Shown here: positions 1 through 8,400 of the stretch, one piece after another
Layout: every line of letters begins with the position of its first letter
How positions within the stretch are numbered: position 1 is the first letter of the stretch
NCBI GenBank assembly: GCA_017416465.1
Contig: JAFQCK010000015.1
Coordinates: forward strand, 62,001 to 126,000
Reading direction: 5' to 3'
DNA: 64,000 bases
Source: Lachnospiraceae bacterium
Lineage (GTDB): Bacteria; Bacillota; Clostridia; Lachnospirales; Lachnospiraceae
Position numbers and translations under genes: made by a program
Notes under the pieces: model-generated
What the model was told of the DNA's origin: nothing
Databases searched by the model: none
What the model saw: the letters and a program-made list of their open reading frames with translations, nothing else

Positions 1-1342
1 TAACCTGCATGAGCCACAAGGTATAATAAGGCTGGCTTTAGAAGAAGCGAAAGCATTTTATGAATCTGACAAAACGTATTTTCTTGTAAATGGAAGTACT
101 TGTGGTTTATTATCAGCTATTTGTGGAGTTACATCAAAGAAAGATAAAGTAATTGTTGCAAGAAATTGTCATAAGTCAGTATACAATGCAATTTATTTAA
201 ATGAATTACGTCCCGTATACATTTATCCGGAAAATATTGAAGAATTTGGGATTAATGGTGGTATTTTACCTGAAACAGTTAATAAAGCGATAATAGAAAA
301 TACTGATGCGAAAGCTGTTATTATTACGTCACCAACGTATGAAGGAATTGTGTCGGATATTGATAAGCTTGCAGAGATTGTTCATAGAAATAATATGATA
401 TTAATAGTTGATGAAGCGCATGGCGCTCATTTTGGAATGCATATGAATTTACCAAAGAATGCACTCTCAAATGGAGCAGATATGGTAATTCAAAGTGTTC
501 ATAAGACTTTGCCGGCTTTAACACAGACTGCACTTTTACACATAAAGGGTGATAGAGTTAATAAAGATAGGGTGGAAAATTTTCTTAAAATTTATCAGAC
601 AAGTAGTCCGTCTTATGTTTTAATGTCTTCGATTACAGAGTGTATCAATAAGATAAAAAAAGATGGAATGTTTTTATTTGAACCTTATGTAAAAAGACTA
701 TTGGTTGTACACAAACATGCTAATGAACTTACACATATAAAGTTGATTGGCAGGGATATAGTAGGAAAAGATGGAGTATATGATTTTGACCTTTCTAAGT
801 TAGTATTTTCTGTTAAAGGTACAGGATATAGTGGAAAATGGTTGTATGAAAAGCTGCTTAATGATTATCATTTGCAATTAGAGATGGCATCAGGGGATTA
901 TGTAATAGCAATGACTTCTGTGATGGATGAAGAGGAAGGGTTGCTAAGGTTATTTAAGGCTCTTGCGGAGATAGATAGAGATATAAGAATAGAAAATTAT
1001 GGAATAGAAGATAAAAATGATTTGAATTATAGCTACATAGTTCCCAAAGCAATAGCAATACAAAGTGTGTATGATGCAATAAATTCAGATAAAGAATATA
1101 TTCCGTTTAATTTATCGGAAGGAAAGGTATCAGCAGAATATATATATTTGTACCCACCGGGAGTACCAATGTTGGCACCTGGGGAATTAATTACAGGTGA
1201 TATACTTGCACTTGTAAGCAGATATAAAAAAAGCGGTTTGAACGTTTATGGACTTAAAGATAGAGAATTTAAAAATATAGAGGTAGTAAAAGAGGGATTT
1301 AGGGCAGTTAATCTGGTAAGAGGATTTTATTCTCAAAAATGA
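1..1342 (+). CDS. Orn/Lys/Arg decarboxylase-family PLP enzyme, N-terminus missing
   Basis: The reading frame is open from base 2, so the gene begins upstream of the window and the first in-frame ATG (350) is internal. The visible protein shows the fold-type I PLP core of the Orn/Lys/Arg decarboxylase major domain: LVNGSTCG near the start, the cofactor-binding VDEAHGAHFG, and the Schiff-base lysine in SVHKTLP (about residue 168 of the visible part). The C-terminal decarboxylase domain follows, with the typical YPPGVPMLAPGE. Family members decarboxylate arginine, lysine or ornithine in polyamine synthesis or acid resistance; the substrate cannot be read here. It is the first visible gene of the yaaO-like operon, and its stop is one base before the next ORF. 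Confidence 0.9.
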   Translation, partial: NLHEPQGIIRLALEEAKAFYESDKTYFLVNGSTCGLLSAICGVTSKKDKVIVARNCHKSVYNAIYLNELRPVYIYPENIEEFGINGGILPETVNKAIIENTDAKAVIITSPTYEGIVSDIDKLAEIVHRNNMILIVDEAHGAHFGMHMNLPKNALSNGADMVIQSVHKTLPALTQTALLHIKGDRVNKDRVENFLKIYQTSSPSYVLMSSITECINKIKKDGMFLFEPYVKRLLVVHKHANELTHIKLIGRDIVGKDGVYDFDLSKLVFSVKGTGYSGKWLYEKLLNDYHLQLEMASGDYVIAMTSVMDEEEGLLRLFKALAEIDRDIRIENYGIEDKNDLNYSYIVPKAIAIQSVYDAINSDKEYIPFNLSEGKVSAEYIYLYPPGVPMLAPGELITGDILALVSRYKKSGLNVYGLKDREFKNIEVVKEGFRAVNLVRGFYSQK

Positions 1343-1343
1343 T

Positions 1344-1976
1344 ATGATGAAAGGAAATGCATTTTGTATAGGTAGAACAATGGGTAAGATTTTTTATGTT
1401 ATGGGAAAAAGTTCATCAGGAAAAGATACAATTTATAACCGACTTATAGCAGATAAGGATTTGAAACTTAAAACTTTGGTTGGCTATACAACGAGACCTA
1501 TGCGAGAAGGCGAAGTAAATGGGAGAGAATATTTTTTTACGGATGAAGAAGGACTCAAAAGCTTAGAAGAAGATAATAAGGTTATAGAAGTGAGAGGATA
1601 TGATACTGTTTGTGGGATGTGGTATTATTTTACCGTAGATGATGAACAGGTAGATTTAAACACAGAGAATTATTTGTTAATCGGAACTTTAGAATCATAT
1701 AAAAAAGTCAGGGAATATTATGGAAATGACACCGTAATTCCGATATATGTATATGTTGAAGATGGCGAGCGCTTAAGTAGGGCAATTAATAGAGAAAAAG
1801 AACAAAAGAATCCAAATTATGCGGAGATGTGCAGAAGATTTCTTGCAGATGGCATAGACTTTGAGGAAGAAAAGATTAATGCAGCTTGTATTTCGGTGCG
1901 TTATGAAAATGCTGATTTGGAAGAATGCTATGGCAGAATTAAAATGGATATAATAAGAAATTGTATGAGTGATTGA
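1344..1976 (+). CDS. guanylate kinase-like P-loop protein
   Basis: The P-loop GKSSSGKDT is followed by a guanylate-kinase GMP-binding signature, TTRPMREGEVNGREYFF. The size (about 200 residues) fits guanylate kinases. Start choice is uncertain: ATG 1344/1347 lie almost on the preceding stop without a clear ribosome site, and ATG 1380 (MGKIFYVMGKSS) would put the P-loop at a more usual distance from the N-terminus. In B. subtilis the same position between yaaO and yaaR is occupied by thymidylate kinase (tmk), so this looks like a family substitution. The C-terminal half is divergent, so activity on GMP is inferred and it may be a paralogue of the essential gmk. Confidence 0.75.
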   Translation: MMKGNAFCIGRTMGKIFYVMGKSSSGKDTIYNRLIADKDLKLKTLVGYTTRPMREGEVNGREYFFTDEEGLKSLEEDNKVIEVRGYDTVCGMWYYFTVDDEQVDLNTENYLLIGTLESYKKVREYYGNDTVIPIYVYVEDGERLSRAINREKEQKNPNYAEMCRRFLADGIDFEEEKINAACISVRYENADLEECYGRIKMDIIRNCMSD

Positions 1977-2020
1977 TTTGTGGTAAAATCAGATAAGGTC
2001 TTGGAGGTGAAACGATAAAC

Positions 2021-2461
2021 ATGGATATGAGAGTAAATGAAGTAAGTTCTGCAAGTCAGATTGTGCCACAGAGTCAGGTTAGTGAGTCTGACGGAAGTTT
2101 CAAATTTATACTTGCAAGCAACATAGCCGAAGCTGATTTACAGGCTAAAGTAAGTGCTTTGATGAGTGAGATTTCCGAGCAGGGAAAGAAATTGTCTAAG
2201 CATACGGATGTACGTGACATGAAGAGATACAGACAACTTATCAAAGAATTTATTAATGAAGTAGTTTATCGTTCGCATGAATTTTCCAGAGAGAATTTTT
2301 TGGACAGAAGAGGCCGACATAGAGTATATGGAATAGTAAGACTGGTAGATGAGAATCTTGATAAGTTAGCAGAAGCATTAATTGCTGATGAGAAAGATAA
2401 CTTACAGATTTTGAATTTGGTAGATGAAATAAGAGGCTTGTTATTAGACATAATTACGTAA
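2021..2461 (+). CDS. yaaR: YaaR-family protein (DUF327)
   Basis: A 146-residue cytoplasmic, largely helical protein with a charged central section (about residues 45-100) ending in LDIIT. Size, composition and position immediately before holB and ricT match YaaR/DUF327 of Firmicutes, whose molecular role is not well established. A strong ribosome site (GGAGGTG) lies about 12 bases before ATG 2021; the next methionine at residue 3 is a possible alternative. It sits inside the decarboxylase-to-rsmI operon and is separated from holB by 45 bases. Confidence 0.8.
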   Translation: MDMRVNEVSSASQIVPQSQVSESDGSFKFILASNIAEADLQAKVSALMSEISEQGKKLSKHTDVRDMKRYRQLIKEFINEVVYRSHEFSRENFLDRRGRHRVYGIVRLVDENLDKLAEALIADEKDNLQILNLVDEIRGLLLDIIT

Positions 2462-2506
2462 GCAATAAAGTTTATAGAAATAACTAACTTAGAAAGGAGT
2501 TGCAAT

Positions 2507-3499
2507 ATGGCAGGATTAAGTGATATTATCGGAAACACACATATAGTTGAGCATTTTACAAAAGCGATAAATAGTGACAAAATCTCCCACGCGTATATTA
2601 TTAATGGTGAAAAAGGTATGGGAAAGAAGACTGTTGCCAAAGCATTTGCAATGACCCTTTTATGTGAAAATGATGGTGAAAGACCTTGTATGAAATGTCG
2701 GTCATGTATACAGGCAATATCAGATAATAACCCGGATATTATATATATTAAACCGGATAAGCCGACAACTTTATCAATAGATCATATCAGAGAAACTTTG
2801 GTTGGAGACGTTTCAATTAAACCTTATAGTTATTCTCATAAAGTTTATATAGTTGATGATGCACAGTTAATGAATATTCAGGCGCAGAATGCTATTTTAA
2901 AGACGATTGAAGAACCACCTGAGTATGCAGTGATTTTGTTGCTTACAACTAATGTGGATGGATTTTTACAAACTGTGCGTTCAAGGTGTATAAATTTAGA
3001 TATGCAGCCTTTAAAGAAAAATGAGGTTAAGCATTATCTTATGAATAAATGTGAAGTTGTGGACTATCAGGCGGAAGTTTCAGCAAATATGTCAGGAGGA
3101 AATCTTGGTAAGGCAATCGAATTTGCTGTATCTTCTGAATTTTCAGATATGCTGTCAGAGGTTATATCTCTTTTAAAATATATTAAAGATATGCAGGCAT
3201 ACGAGGTTGTGTCAGCTGTAAAGCGAGCATCTGAATATAAATTCAGGGTAGAAGATTATCTGGACCTAATGATGTTGTGGTTTAGAGATGTTTTATTTTA
3301 CAAAGTTACACTGGATGCAAATAGATTAATTTTTAAAGATGAAATTTTGACAATTAAAAGACATGCAGAGAATTCATCATATAATGGAGTAGAAAGAATT
3401 CTTAAGGCTATTGAAAAAGCCAAAATAAGACTTAATGCAAATGTTAATTTTGATATAACAATTGAAATGATGTTTTTAACTATAAGGGAAAATATTTAG
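2507..3499 (+). CDS. holB: DNA polymerase III subunit delta'
   Basis: A clamp-loader AAA+ protein of 330 residues. It opens with the conserved DIIGNxxIVEHF and ISHAYIINGEKGMGKKT (Walker A-like loop), followed by a four-cysteine zinc module (CENDGERPCMKCRSC). The sensor/Walker B region reads KVYIVDDAQLMNIQAQNAILKTIEEPP, with the SRC motif in VRSRC. The delta' subunit is normally the stator of the clamp loader and does not itself need ATPase activity; here the P-loop still looks intact. AAAGGAG precedes ATG 2507. The gene is followed by ricT, as in B. subtilis holB-yaaT. Confidence 0.92.
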   Translation: MAGLSDIIGNTHIVEHFTKAINSDKISHAYIINGEKGMGKKTVAKAFAMTLLCENDGERPCMKCRSCIQAISDNNPDIIYIKPDKPTTLSIDHIRETLVGDVSIKPYSYSHKVYIVDDAQLMNIQAQNAILKTIEEPPEYAVILLLTTNVDGFLQTVRSRCINLDMQPLKKNEVKHYLMNKCEVVDYQAEVSANMSGGNLGKAIEFAVSSEFSDMLSEVISLLKYIKDMQAYEVVSAVKRASEYKFRVEDYLDLMMLWFRDVLFYKVTLDANRLIFKDEILTIKRHAENSSYNGVERILKAIEKAKIRLNANVNFDITIEMMFLTIRENI

Positions 3500-3523
3500 C
3501 AACAGAAATGGAGACATATTATA

Positions 3524-4426
3524 ATGATTAAAATAATAGGAGTAAGATTTAGGAAAACAGGTAAGATATATTATTTTTCTCCAGGAGAATTAGAGATTGA
3601 AAAAGGTCAACATGTTATTGTTGAAACTGTAAGAGGTATTGAATATGGCGCAGTAGTTCTAGGGATGCGCGAAGTACCTGAAGAAGAGATTACAACACCA
3701 TTAAAAGGTGTAATAAGAATTGCTACTGAAGAAGATGACAAAACAGAAGTAGAAAATCGTGTTAAGGAAAAAGAAGCATATAAAATTTGTCTTGAGAAAA
3801 TTGAAAAGCATAATCTTGATATGAAGTTGATTGATGCTGAATATACATTTGATAATAATAAAGTATTATTTTATTTTACCGCAGATGGAAGAATTGACTT
3901 TAGAGAATTAGTAAAAGATCTTGCAGCTGTATTTAAGACAAGAATAGAGTTAAGACAAATCGGTGTAAGAGATGAAACAAAAATTGTTGGCGGATATAGC
4001 ATATGTGGTAGACCGTTATGTTGTAGCACATACTTATCAGACTTTATTCCGGTATCAATTAAGATGGCTAAAGACCAGAATCTTTCACTTAATCCTACTA
4101 AGATATCGGGGGTATGTGGAAGACTTATGTGTTGTCTTAAGAATGAAGAAGAAACTTATGAGTATTTAAATAGCAGATTGCCTGAAGTGGGAGATATTGT
4201 AAATACTTCGGACGGCTTAAAGGGAGAAGTTCACAGCTTAAGTGTTCTTCGTCAGCTTGTAAAAGTAATAGTTGATATTAATGATGAAAAGGAAATCAGA
4301 GAATATAAAGTAGATGATTTGAAATTCAAAAAGAAGAAAAGAAATGAGTCAATGTACATTGATGATGAACTTAAGGCATTGGAAGCTCTTGAACGTAAGG
4401 AAGGAAAATCTAAGATAAATGACTGA
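3524..4426 (+). CDS. ricT: RicT/YaaT PSP1-domain protein
   Basis: A 300-residue PSP1-family protein with the hallmark duplicated cysteine motifs CGRPLCC and CGRLMCC. In B. subtilis RicT these residues help hold iron-sulfur clusters in the RicAFT (YmcA-YlbF-YaaT) complex, which assists RNase Y-dependent mRNA maturation and affects sporulation, competence and biofilm formation. The protein opens with KIIGVRFRKTGKIYYFSPG and has a lysine-rich C-terminal tail. Its stop lies 8 bases inside the following methyltransferase ORF, which suggests translational coupling. Partner proteins RicA and RicF are not in this window. Confidence 0.9.
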   Translation: MIKIIGVRFRKTGKIYYFSPGELEIEKGQHVIVETVRGIEYGAVVLGMREVPEEEITTPLKGVIRIATEEDDKTEVENRVKEKEAYKICLEKIEKHNLDMKLIDAEYTFDNNKVLFYFTADGRIDFRELVKDLAAVFKTRIELRQIGVRDETKIVGGYSICGRPLCCSTYLSDFIPVSIKMAKDQNLSLNPTKISGVCGRLMCCLKNEEETYEYLNSRLPEVGDIVNTSDGLKGEVHSLSVLRQLVKVIVDINDEKEIREYKVDDLKFKKKKRNESMYIDDELKALEALERKEGKSKIND

Positions 4427-5183
4427 TTTGCAAAACAATAATGAATTACCTTATTTGCTAAAAGAGGGAGAAAGAATCGATGATTTGGAGAGGAATGGAT
4501 ATAAGATAATTCAGCATAAAGATAAATTTTGTTTTGGGATGGATGCTGTATTATTAACTTTTTTTGCTAAAGTTGAAGAGGAAGAAGAAGTTCTTGATTT
4601 GGGAACCGGCACAGGAATTATACCAATTCTTCTGGAAGCAAAAACTAAGGGGAAGCATTTTACAGGTCTTGAGATTCAGCCTGAAAGTGTTGATATGGCA
4701 ATTAGAAGTGTCAGATTAAATAATTTAACAGATAAGATAGATATTGTACATGGTGATATAAAGGAAGCTGAAAATATTTTTAAAAAGGCTTCCTTTGATG
4801 TTGTTACATCAAATCCACCATATATGAATGACAATCATGGTATAAAAAATCCTGAATTACCAAAGGCAATTGCTCGTCATGAGATTTTATGTACTTTAGA
4901 AGATGTTGTAAAAGAAGCAACACTTATGTTAAAGCCGGGCGGAAGATTTTATATGGTGCATAGACCACATAGACTTATAGAGATTATAACATGTTTAAAA
5001 AAATATAAGATGGAGCCTAAGAGAATTCAGTTTGTACATCCTTTTATAGATAAAGATGCCAATATGGTGCTGGTAGAAGCTATAAGGGGAGGAAAAAGCA
5101 TGGTAAAAATAGAGAAACCTATAATTGTGTATGAAACCCCTGGAGTTTATACGCAACAAATACATGACATATATGGATTTTAA
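4419..5183 (+). CDS. trmN6: tRNA1(Val) adenine-37 N6-methyltransferase
   Basis: A class I SAM-dependent methyltransferase of 254 residues. The SAM-binding motif is DLGTGTGIIPILL and the catalytic amino-methylase motif NPPY lies at residues 132-135, as in TrmN6/YfiC and Bacillus YabB. The upstream KHKDKFCFGMDAVLL segment is typical of this family. The enzyme methylates N6 of adenosine 37 in tRNA1(Val); that substrate is inferred from family membership. The ATG overlaps the ricT stop and rsmI begins 15 bases after its stop, so the three are almost certainly co-transcribed. Confidence 0.88.
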   Translation: MTDLQNNNELPYLLKEGERIDDLERNGYKIIQHKDKFCFGMDAVLLTFFAKVEEEEEVLDLGTGTGIIPILLEAKTKGKHFTGLEIQPESVDMAIRSVRLNNLTDKIDIVHGDIKEAENIFKKASFDVVTSNPPYMNDNHGIKNPELPKAIARHEILCTLEDVVKEATLMLKPGGRFYMVHRPHRLIEIITCLKKYKMEPKRIQFVHPFIDKDANMVLVEAIRGGKSMVKIEKPIIVYETPGVYTQQIHDIYGF

Positions 5184-5197
5184 AAGAGGAAATAGAT

Positions 5198-6034
5198 ATG
5201 CAAGGAAAATTATTTTTGTGTGCAACGCCTATTGGTAATTTGGAAGATATTACATTTAGAGTTCTCAGAATATTAAAAGAAGTTGATATTATCGCGGCAG
5301 AGGATACAAGGCATAGTATTAAATTATTAAATCATTTTGAAATAAGTACACCTATGACCAGTTATCATGAATTTAATAAGGTTGAAAAAGCAGATGTATT
5401 AGTGGATATGATGAAAAACGGTAAGAATATTGCTTTGATTACTGATGCAGGAACACCGGGAATTTCAGACCCTGGTGAAGTATTGGTTGAAAAATGTTTT
5501 GAATATGGAATAGAAGTTAGTTCCGTTCCGGGACCTGCTGCCTGTATAACAGCTCTTACGATGTCCGGTTTACCGACAAGAAGATTTGCTTTTGAAGCTT
5601 TTTTGCCAAGAGATAAAAAGGAAAGACAAATTATTCTTGAGGAGCTAAAAGAAGAGACAAGAACTATGATTATATATGAAGCACCACATCATTTACTCGC
5701 CACGTTAAAAGAACTAAATAAAACTTTAGGTAATAGAAAGATAACTTTGTGTAGAGAGCTTACTAAAAAATATGAAGAAGCTAATAAAACTACATTGGAA
5801 GAATTGATATATAAGTATGAAAATGAAGAGGTAAAGGGTGAATGTGTTCTTGTAATTGATGGAAAATCTTTTAAAGAAAAAAGAGAAGAAGAGGTAAAAC
5901 AATGGGAAGAAATGACTATTGTTGACCATATGCAGATGTATCTGGATAAAGGAATAGATAAGAAAGAGGCTATGAAAATGGTAGCAAAGGATAGAGGGGT
6001 AAGCAAGAGAGAAATTTATAAAGAATTGTTATGA
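5198..6034 (+). CDS. rsmI: 16S rRNA (cytidine-1402-2'-O)-methyltransferase
   Basis: A 278-residue tetrapyrrole-methylase-fold protein. Its N-terminus, LFLCATPIGNLEDITFR, is diagnostic of RsmI, followed by AAEDTRHSIKLL, DAGTPGISDPGE and VPGPAACITAL. RsmI 2'-O-methylates C1402 in the 16S rRNA decoding centre together with RsmH. The C-terminal helical tail ends in VSKREIYKELL, the family's usual ending. AAAGAGGAAA precedes the ATG. It is the last gene of the operon, with a hairpin terminator beginning 17 bases after the stop. Confidence 0.95.
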   Translation: MQGKLFLCATPIGNLEDITFRVLRILKEVDIIAAEDTRHSIKLLNHFEISTPMTSYHEFNKVEKADVLVDMMKNGKNIALITDAGTPGISDPGEVLVEKCFEYGIEVSSVPGPAACITALTMSGLPTRRFAFEAFLPRDKKERQIILEELKEETRTMIIYEAPHHLLATLKELNKTLGNRKITLCRELTKKYEEANKTTLEELIYKYENEEVKGECVLVIDGKSFKEKREEEVKQWEEMTIVDHMQMYLDKGIDKKEAMKMVAKDRGVSKREIYKELL

Positions 6035-6050
6035 AATTATACATAGATAA

Positions 6051-6093
6051 ATAGCACAAGAACTTATCGAATGATAAACTCTTGTGCTATTTT
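6051..6093. terminator. hairpin terminator after rsmI
   Basis: An 11-bp perfect stem (6051-6061 with 6080-6090) encloses a second short stem (TTATC/GATAA) and is followed by a short T run. It separates convergent transcription of rsmI and the small minus-strand gene at 6109, and is probably used from both sides. Confidence 0.8.
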
Positions 6094-6108
6094 GAATAGA
6101 GGATATTC

Positions 6109-6276
6109 TTATAATCTGCCTTCGTTTTTCTTAATGTAGTCTTCGTATCTTTTCTGAGATGCACTCATCTCTTCAGACATATTAGAGTTAATAAAAGAAT
6201 TTGTAGAATCAGAAGAAATGCTGTTAAGTTCACTTAATGCTGATTCTAAATCGTCTAAACTGAAAAGTTCTTCCAC
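6109..6276 (-). CDS. small acidic protein, probable GTG start
   Basis: A 55-residue acidic, serine-rich protein (VEELFSLDDLESALSELNS at the start, KKNEGRL at the end) with no recognised domain. The ORF can be extended to ATG 6297, but that start has no ribosome site. An AGGAGG at 6289-6284 lies inside that extension, 7 bases before GTG 6276 (4 bases before GTG 6279), so a GTG start is preferred. An extended -10 (TGGTATAAT) lies about 60 bases upstream. It faces rsmI and sits downstream of, and co-directional with, the DUF885 lipoprotein. Function unknown. Confidence 0.6.
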   Translation of the reverse strand: MEELFSLDDLESALSELNSISSDSTNSFINSNMSEEMSASQKRYEDYIKKNEGRL

Positions 6277-6337
6277 CACAAAACCTCCTATCTGCATAAA
6301 ATAATGTTGTTTTCGTAAACTGTCATTCCTATAACCT

Positions 6338-6346
6338 ATTATACCA
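6338..6346 (-). promoter_or_regulatory. extended -10 promoter for the small protein
   Basis: On the minus strand the sequence TGGTATAAT is a perfect extended -10 element (TGn plus TATAAT). No good -35 is seen at the usual distance, which extended -10 promoters can tolerate. It precedes the AGGAGG/GTG start at 6289-6276. Confidence 0.5.
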
Positions 6347-6392
6347 TATATTTAATGGAAATTTCCACAATTATATTCTATAAATTTATATT

Positions 6393-8219
6393 TTAGAGTT
6401 TATTTTTCTGATTCTCGAGCCAGTCATCAAATCTGTCGTTTATAACTTCAAAAGGTGCCGGACCGATATCAAGAATAAATTTGTGGAAAGACTTTCTTGT
6501 GAATTTTTCTCCAAGTTTTTTTTCTGCGGTATTTCTCATTTCCATAATCTCAAGATATCCAACATAATATGTCAGATAAGAACAAGGATCTTCTATAAGT
6601 GCCTCGTATACCTCTTTTGCAGCCTCTTTAGAGTAACCTAAATCTACTATAAATTCAGTAGTATCATTTAAATTCCAACCTTCATAATTAATTCCAATGT
6701 CTGCAAGACAGTATATATCGTATGCTATGCAGGAGTTGAGACGATTAAATAGAGCTACATTGTCATTCATTCCTGCGAGCTCATAACTATATAATTCAGA
6801 ATACAACCCCCATCCTTCTAAATAACCTGAATAGAATAAAAGCGAACGGAGTTTATCGGGCTCGGAATTATTAAAATATGTGCATTGATACATATGTCCG
6901 GGAAATCCCTCGTGAGCAAGTAAAGATACCATATCCATCGTAGCATATTCTTCATACTTGTTAATGAATATTTTATTATCACTAGGATTATCCATAGCCG
7001 GAATGTAGTAATATGCCGGGCTTTGATGTTTTTCCAAAGCCTTTGGAACATCAATTAACTTGTAATTAGTTTCCTTGTTATCAGGAAAATCTTTTTTTGT
7101 TGCTTTAATCAAATGTTGTAAAATTATATCCGGACTAGAGGTGTCAATTGAATAATTTTCTATTTCATTAATAATATTTTCATCCTCATAAAAAAGAGAT
7201 AAATATTCCTCCAAATCTTTTTCAAGCTGATTATTTATCATGGTTTTTATTTCTTCCACACTTTTATCGGAGTTAGTACTTGTTTTTACTAAGATTTCAT
7301 AATATTCTTTTCCTGATTTATATTGGCAAAGTCCCCCGTCTATAGTGCATTTTCCTTTTAAAGAAGAAATACCTGTAATTAAATTTTCGTATGCAGGTAG
7401 TAATTGATTCTTAATAAGGTCTTCATTTTTGGCAATATAAATTTGTTTTTCTTCATCAGTAAGTTCTGAAACGGAGGCAATTTTATCATTAAAAGTAGTA
7501 ATAAGATAATGGTCATCTTTATCGGCAATAAATTCATTACATTGGTCGATGACATTATCTAACTGAAAGTCAGGTGTATAGATGCCCTGTTCGAATTTAT
7601 ATTGTTCATATTCCATCATACTTACATAATAATCAGGGATTAATTCCAAAATTTTTAAATAGTCAGTTACATCAAGTGCTGTGTTAAATGAAAACTGTCC
7701 TAAATATGATGGAAGAGAAGAAGGTACACCATTTAAAGAAGAAAGATTTGAATCAAATAAATAATAACTTTCTAATTCGATGGAATCTTCAAAATCCACC
7801 ATTAAAATGTCATATAAAAGTTGCTGTTCACTGTCAAGAAGTTCATAGTCAAAAGATTTTAATTCGTTGATGTAATCTTTTAATTGACTAATATTTTTTT
7901 CATTAGTTTCTTTAGAAAAATCTCCAAGTGTATATTCATATTCCGTTATTCCCATTTTTTTAGGATAATCTAAAACAGAATGAACAGTCATAACACTTTC
8001 TTCTAAGGTTTCATAAAATATTCTGTCTGTAAATTCCTTGAATTCTTTTCTTGCAAGTTCTATATCTTCATCGGATACATTCTGATTAGAAGTATTATTG
8101 TTAATATTGTTATCAGAAATGGAATTGTTGTCATTATCAGTTATGTTTTTTTTACAAGCAGTACCCATTAATATAACTAATAGTAAGGTTGATAATAGGC
8201 GGTATAGATTTTTCTTCAT
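6393..8219 (-). CDS. DUF885-family lipoprotein, putative metallopeptidase
   Basis: A 608-residue exported lipoprotein. The N-terminus has positive charges, a hydrophobic core and a lipobox with Cys at residue 22 (LMGTAC), followed by an Asn/Asp/Ser-rich linker to about residue 50. The body matches DUF885 proteins, and HEGFPGH (about residues 435-441) is the family's HExxxH-type putative zinc motif, with GWGLYSE downstream. Members are thought to be membrane-attached peptidases, but most are uncharacterised. It has its own sigma-A-like promoter divergent from the 8401 gene. The call to the family is firm; the substrate is unknown. Confidence 0.85.
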   Translation of the reverse strand: MKKNLYRLLSTLLLVILMGTACKKNITDNDNNSISDNNINNNTSNQNVSDEDIELARKEFKEFTDRIFYETLEESVMTVHSVLDYPKKMGITEYEYTLGDFSKETNEKNISQLKDYINELKSFDYELLDSEQQLLYDILMVDFEDSIELESYYLFDSNLSSLNGVPSSLPSYLGQFSFNTALDVTDYLKILELIPDYYVSMMEYEQYKFEQGIYTPDFQLDNVIDQCNEFIADKDDHYLITTFNDKIASVSELTDEEKQIYIAKNEDLIKNQLLPAYENLITGISSLKGKCTIDGGLCQYKSGKEYYEILVKTSTNSDKSVEEIKTMINNQLEKDLEEYLSLFYEDENIINEIENYSIDTSSPDIILQHLIKATKKDFPDNKETNYKLIDVPKALEKHQSPAYYYIPAMDNPSDNKIFINKYEEYATMDMVSLLAHEGFPGHMYQCTYFNNSEPDKLRSLLFYSGYLEGWGLYSELYSYELAGMNDNVALFNRLNSCIAYDIYCLADIGINYEGWNLNDTTEFIVDLGYSKEAAKEVYEALIEDPCSYLTYYVGYLEIMEMRNTAEKKLGEKFTRKSFHKFILDIGPAPFEVINDRFDDWLENQKNKL

Positions 8220-8266
8220 AATTTAAAGCCTTTCTAAAATTATTTATAATATATATTTATGATGAT

Positions 8267-8295
8267 AGTATAGTGCTTATTTGAAAAAAATTCAA
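8267..8295 (-). promoter_or_regulatory. promoter of the DUF885 lipoprotein gene
   Basis: On the minus strand TTGAAT (8295-8290) and TATACT (8272-8267) are separated by 17 bases. They lie about 50 bases upstream of the ATG at 8219 and are divergent from the promoter at 8303. Confidence 0.6.
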
Positions 8296-8302
8296 TTTGT
8301 TG

Positions 8303-8331
8303 TTGACAAAAGTAGGTGGGTTGAATATTAT
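8303..8331 (+). promoter_or_regulatory. promoter of the 8401 gene
   Basis: A consensus -35 TTGACA (8303-8308) and -10 TATTAT (8326-8331) with 17-base spacing. It lies 70 bases before the start codon of the secreted protein and back to back with the DUF885 promoter, so the two genes share a 180-base divergent control region. Confidence 0.7.
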
Positions 8332-8400
8332 TATATCACAAAGTATAAATGTTGCAACAATAAATAAAATATTTAATAAATCATAAATGGAGGGAGAAGT

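Noticed and set aside
350-1342. Start of the decarboxylase-like gene at ATG 350
   Set aside because: The frame is open upstream to base 2 with conserved PLP-enzyme sequence, so 350 is an internal methionine.
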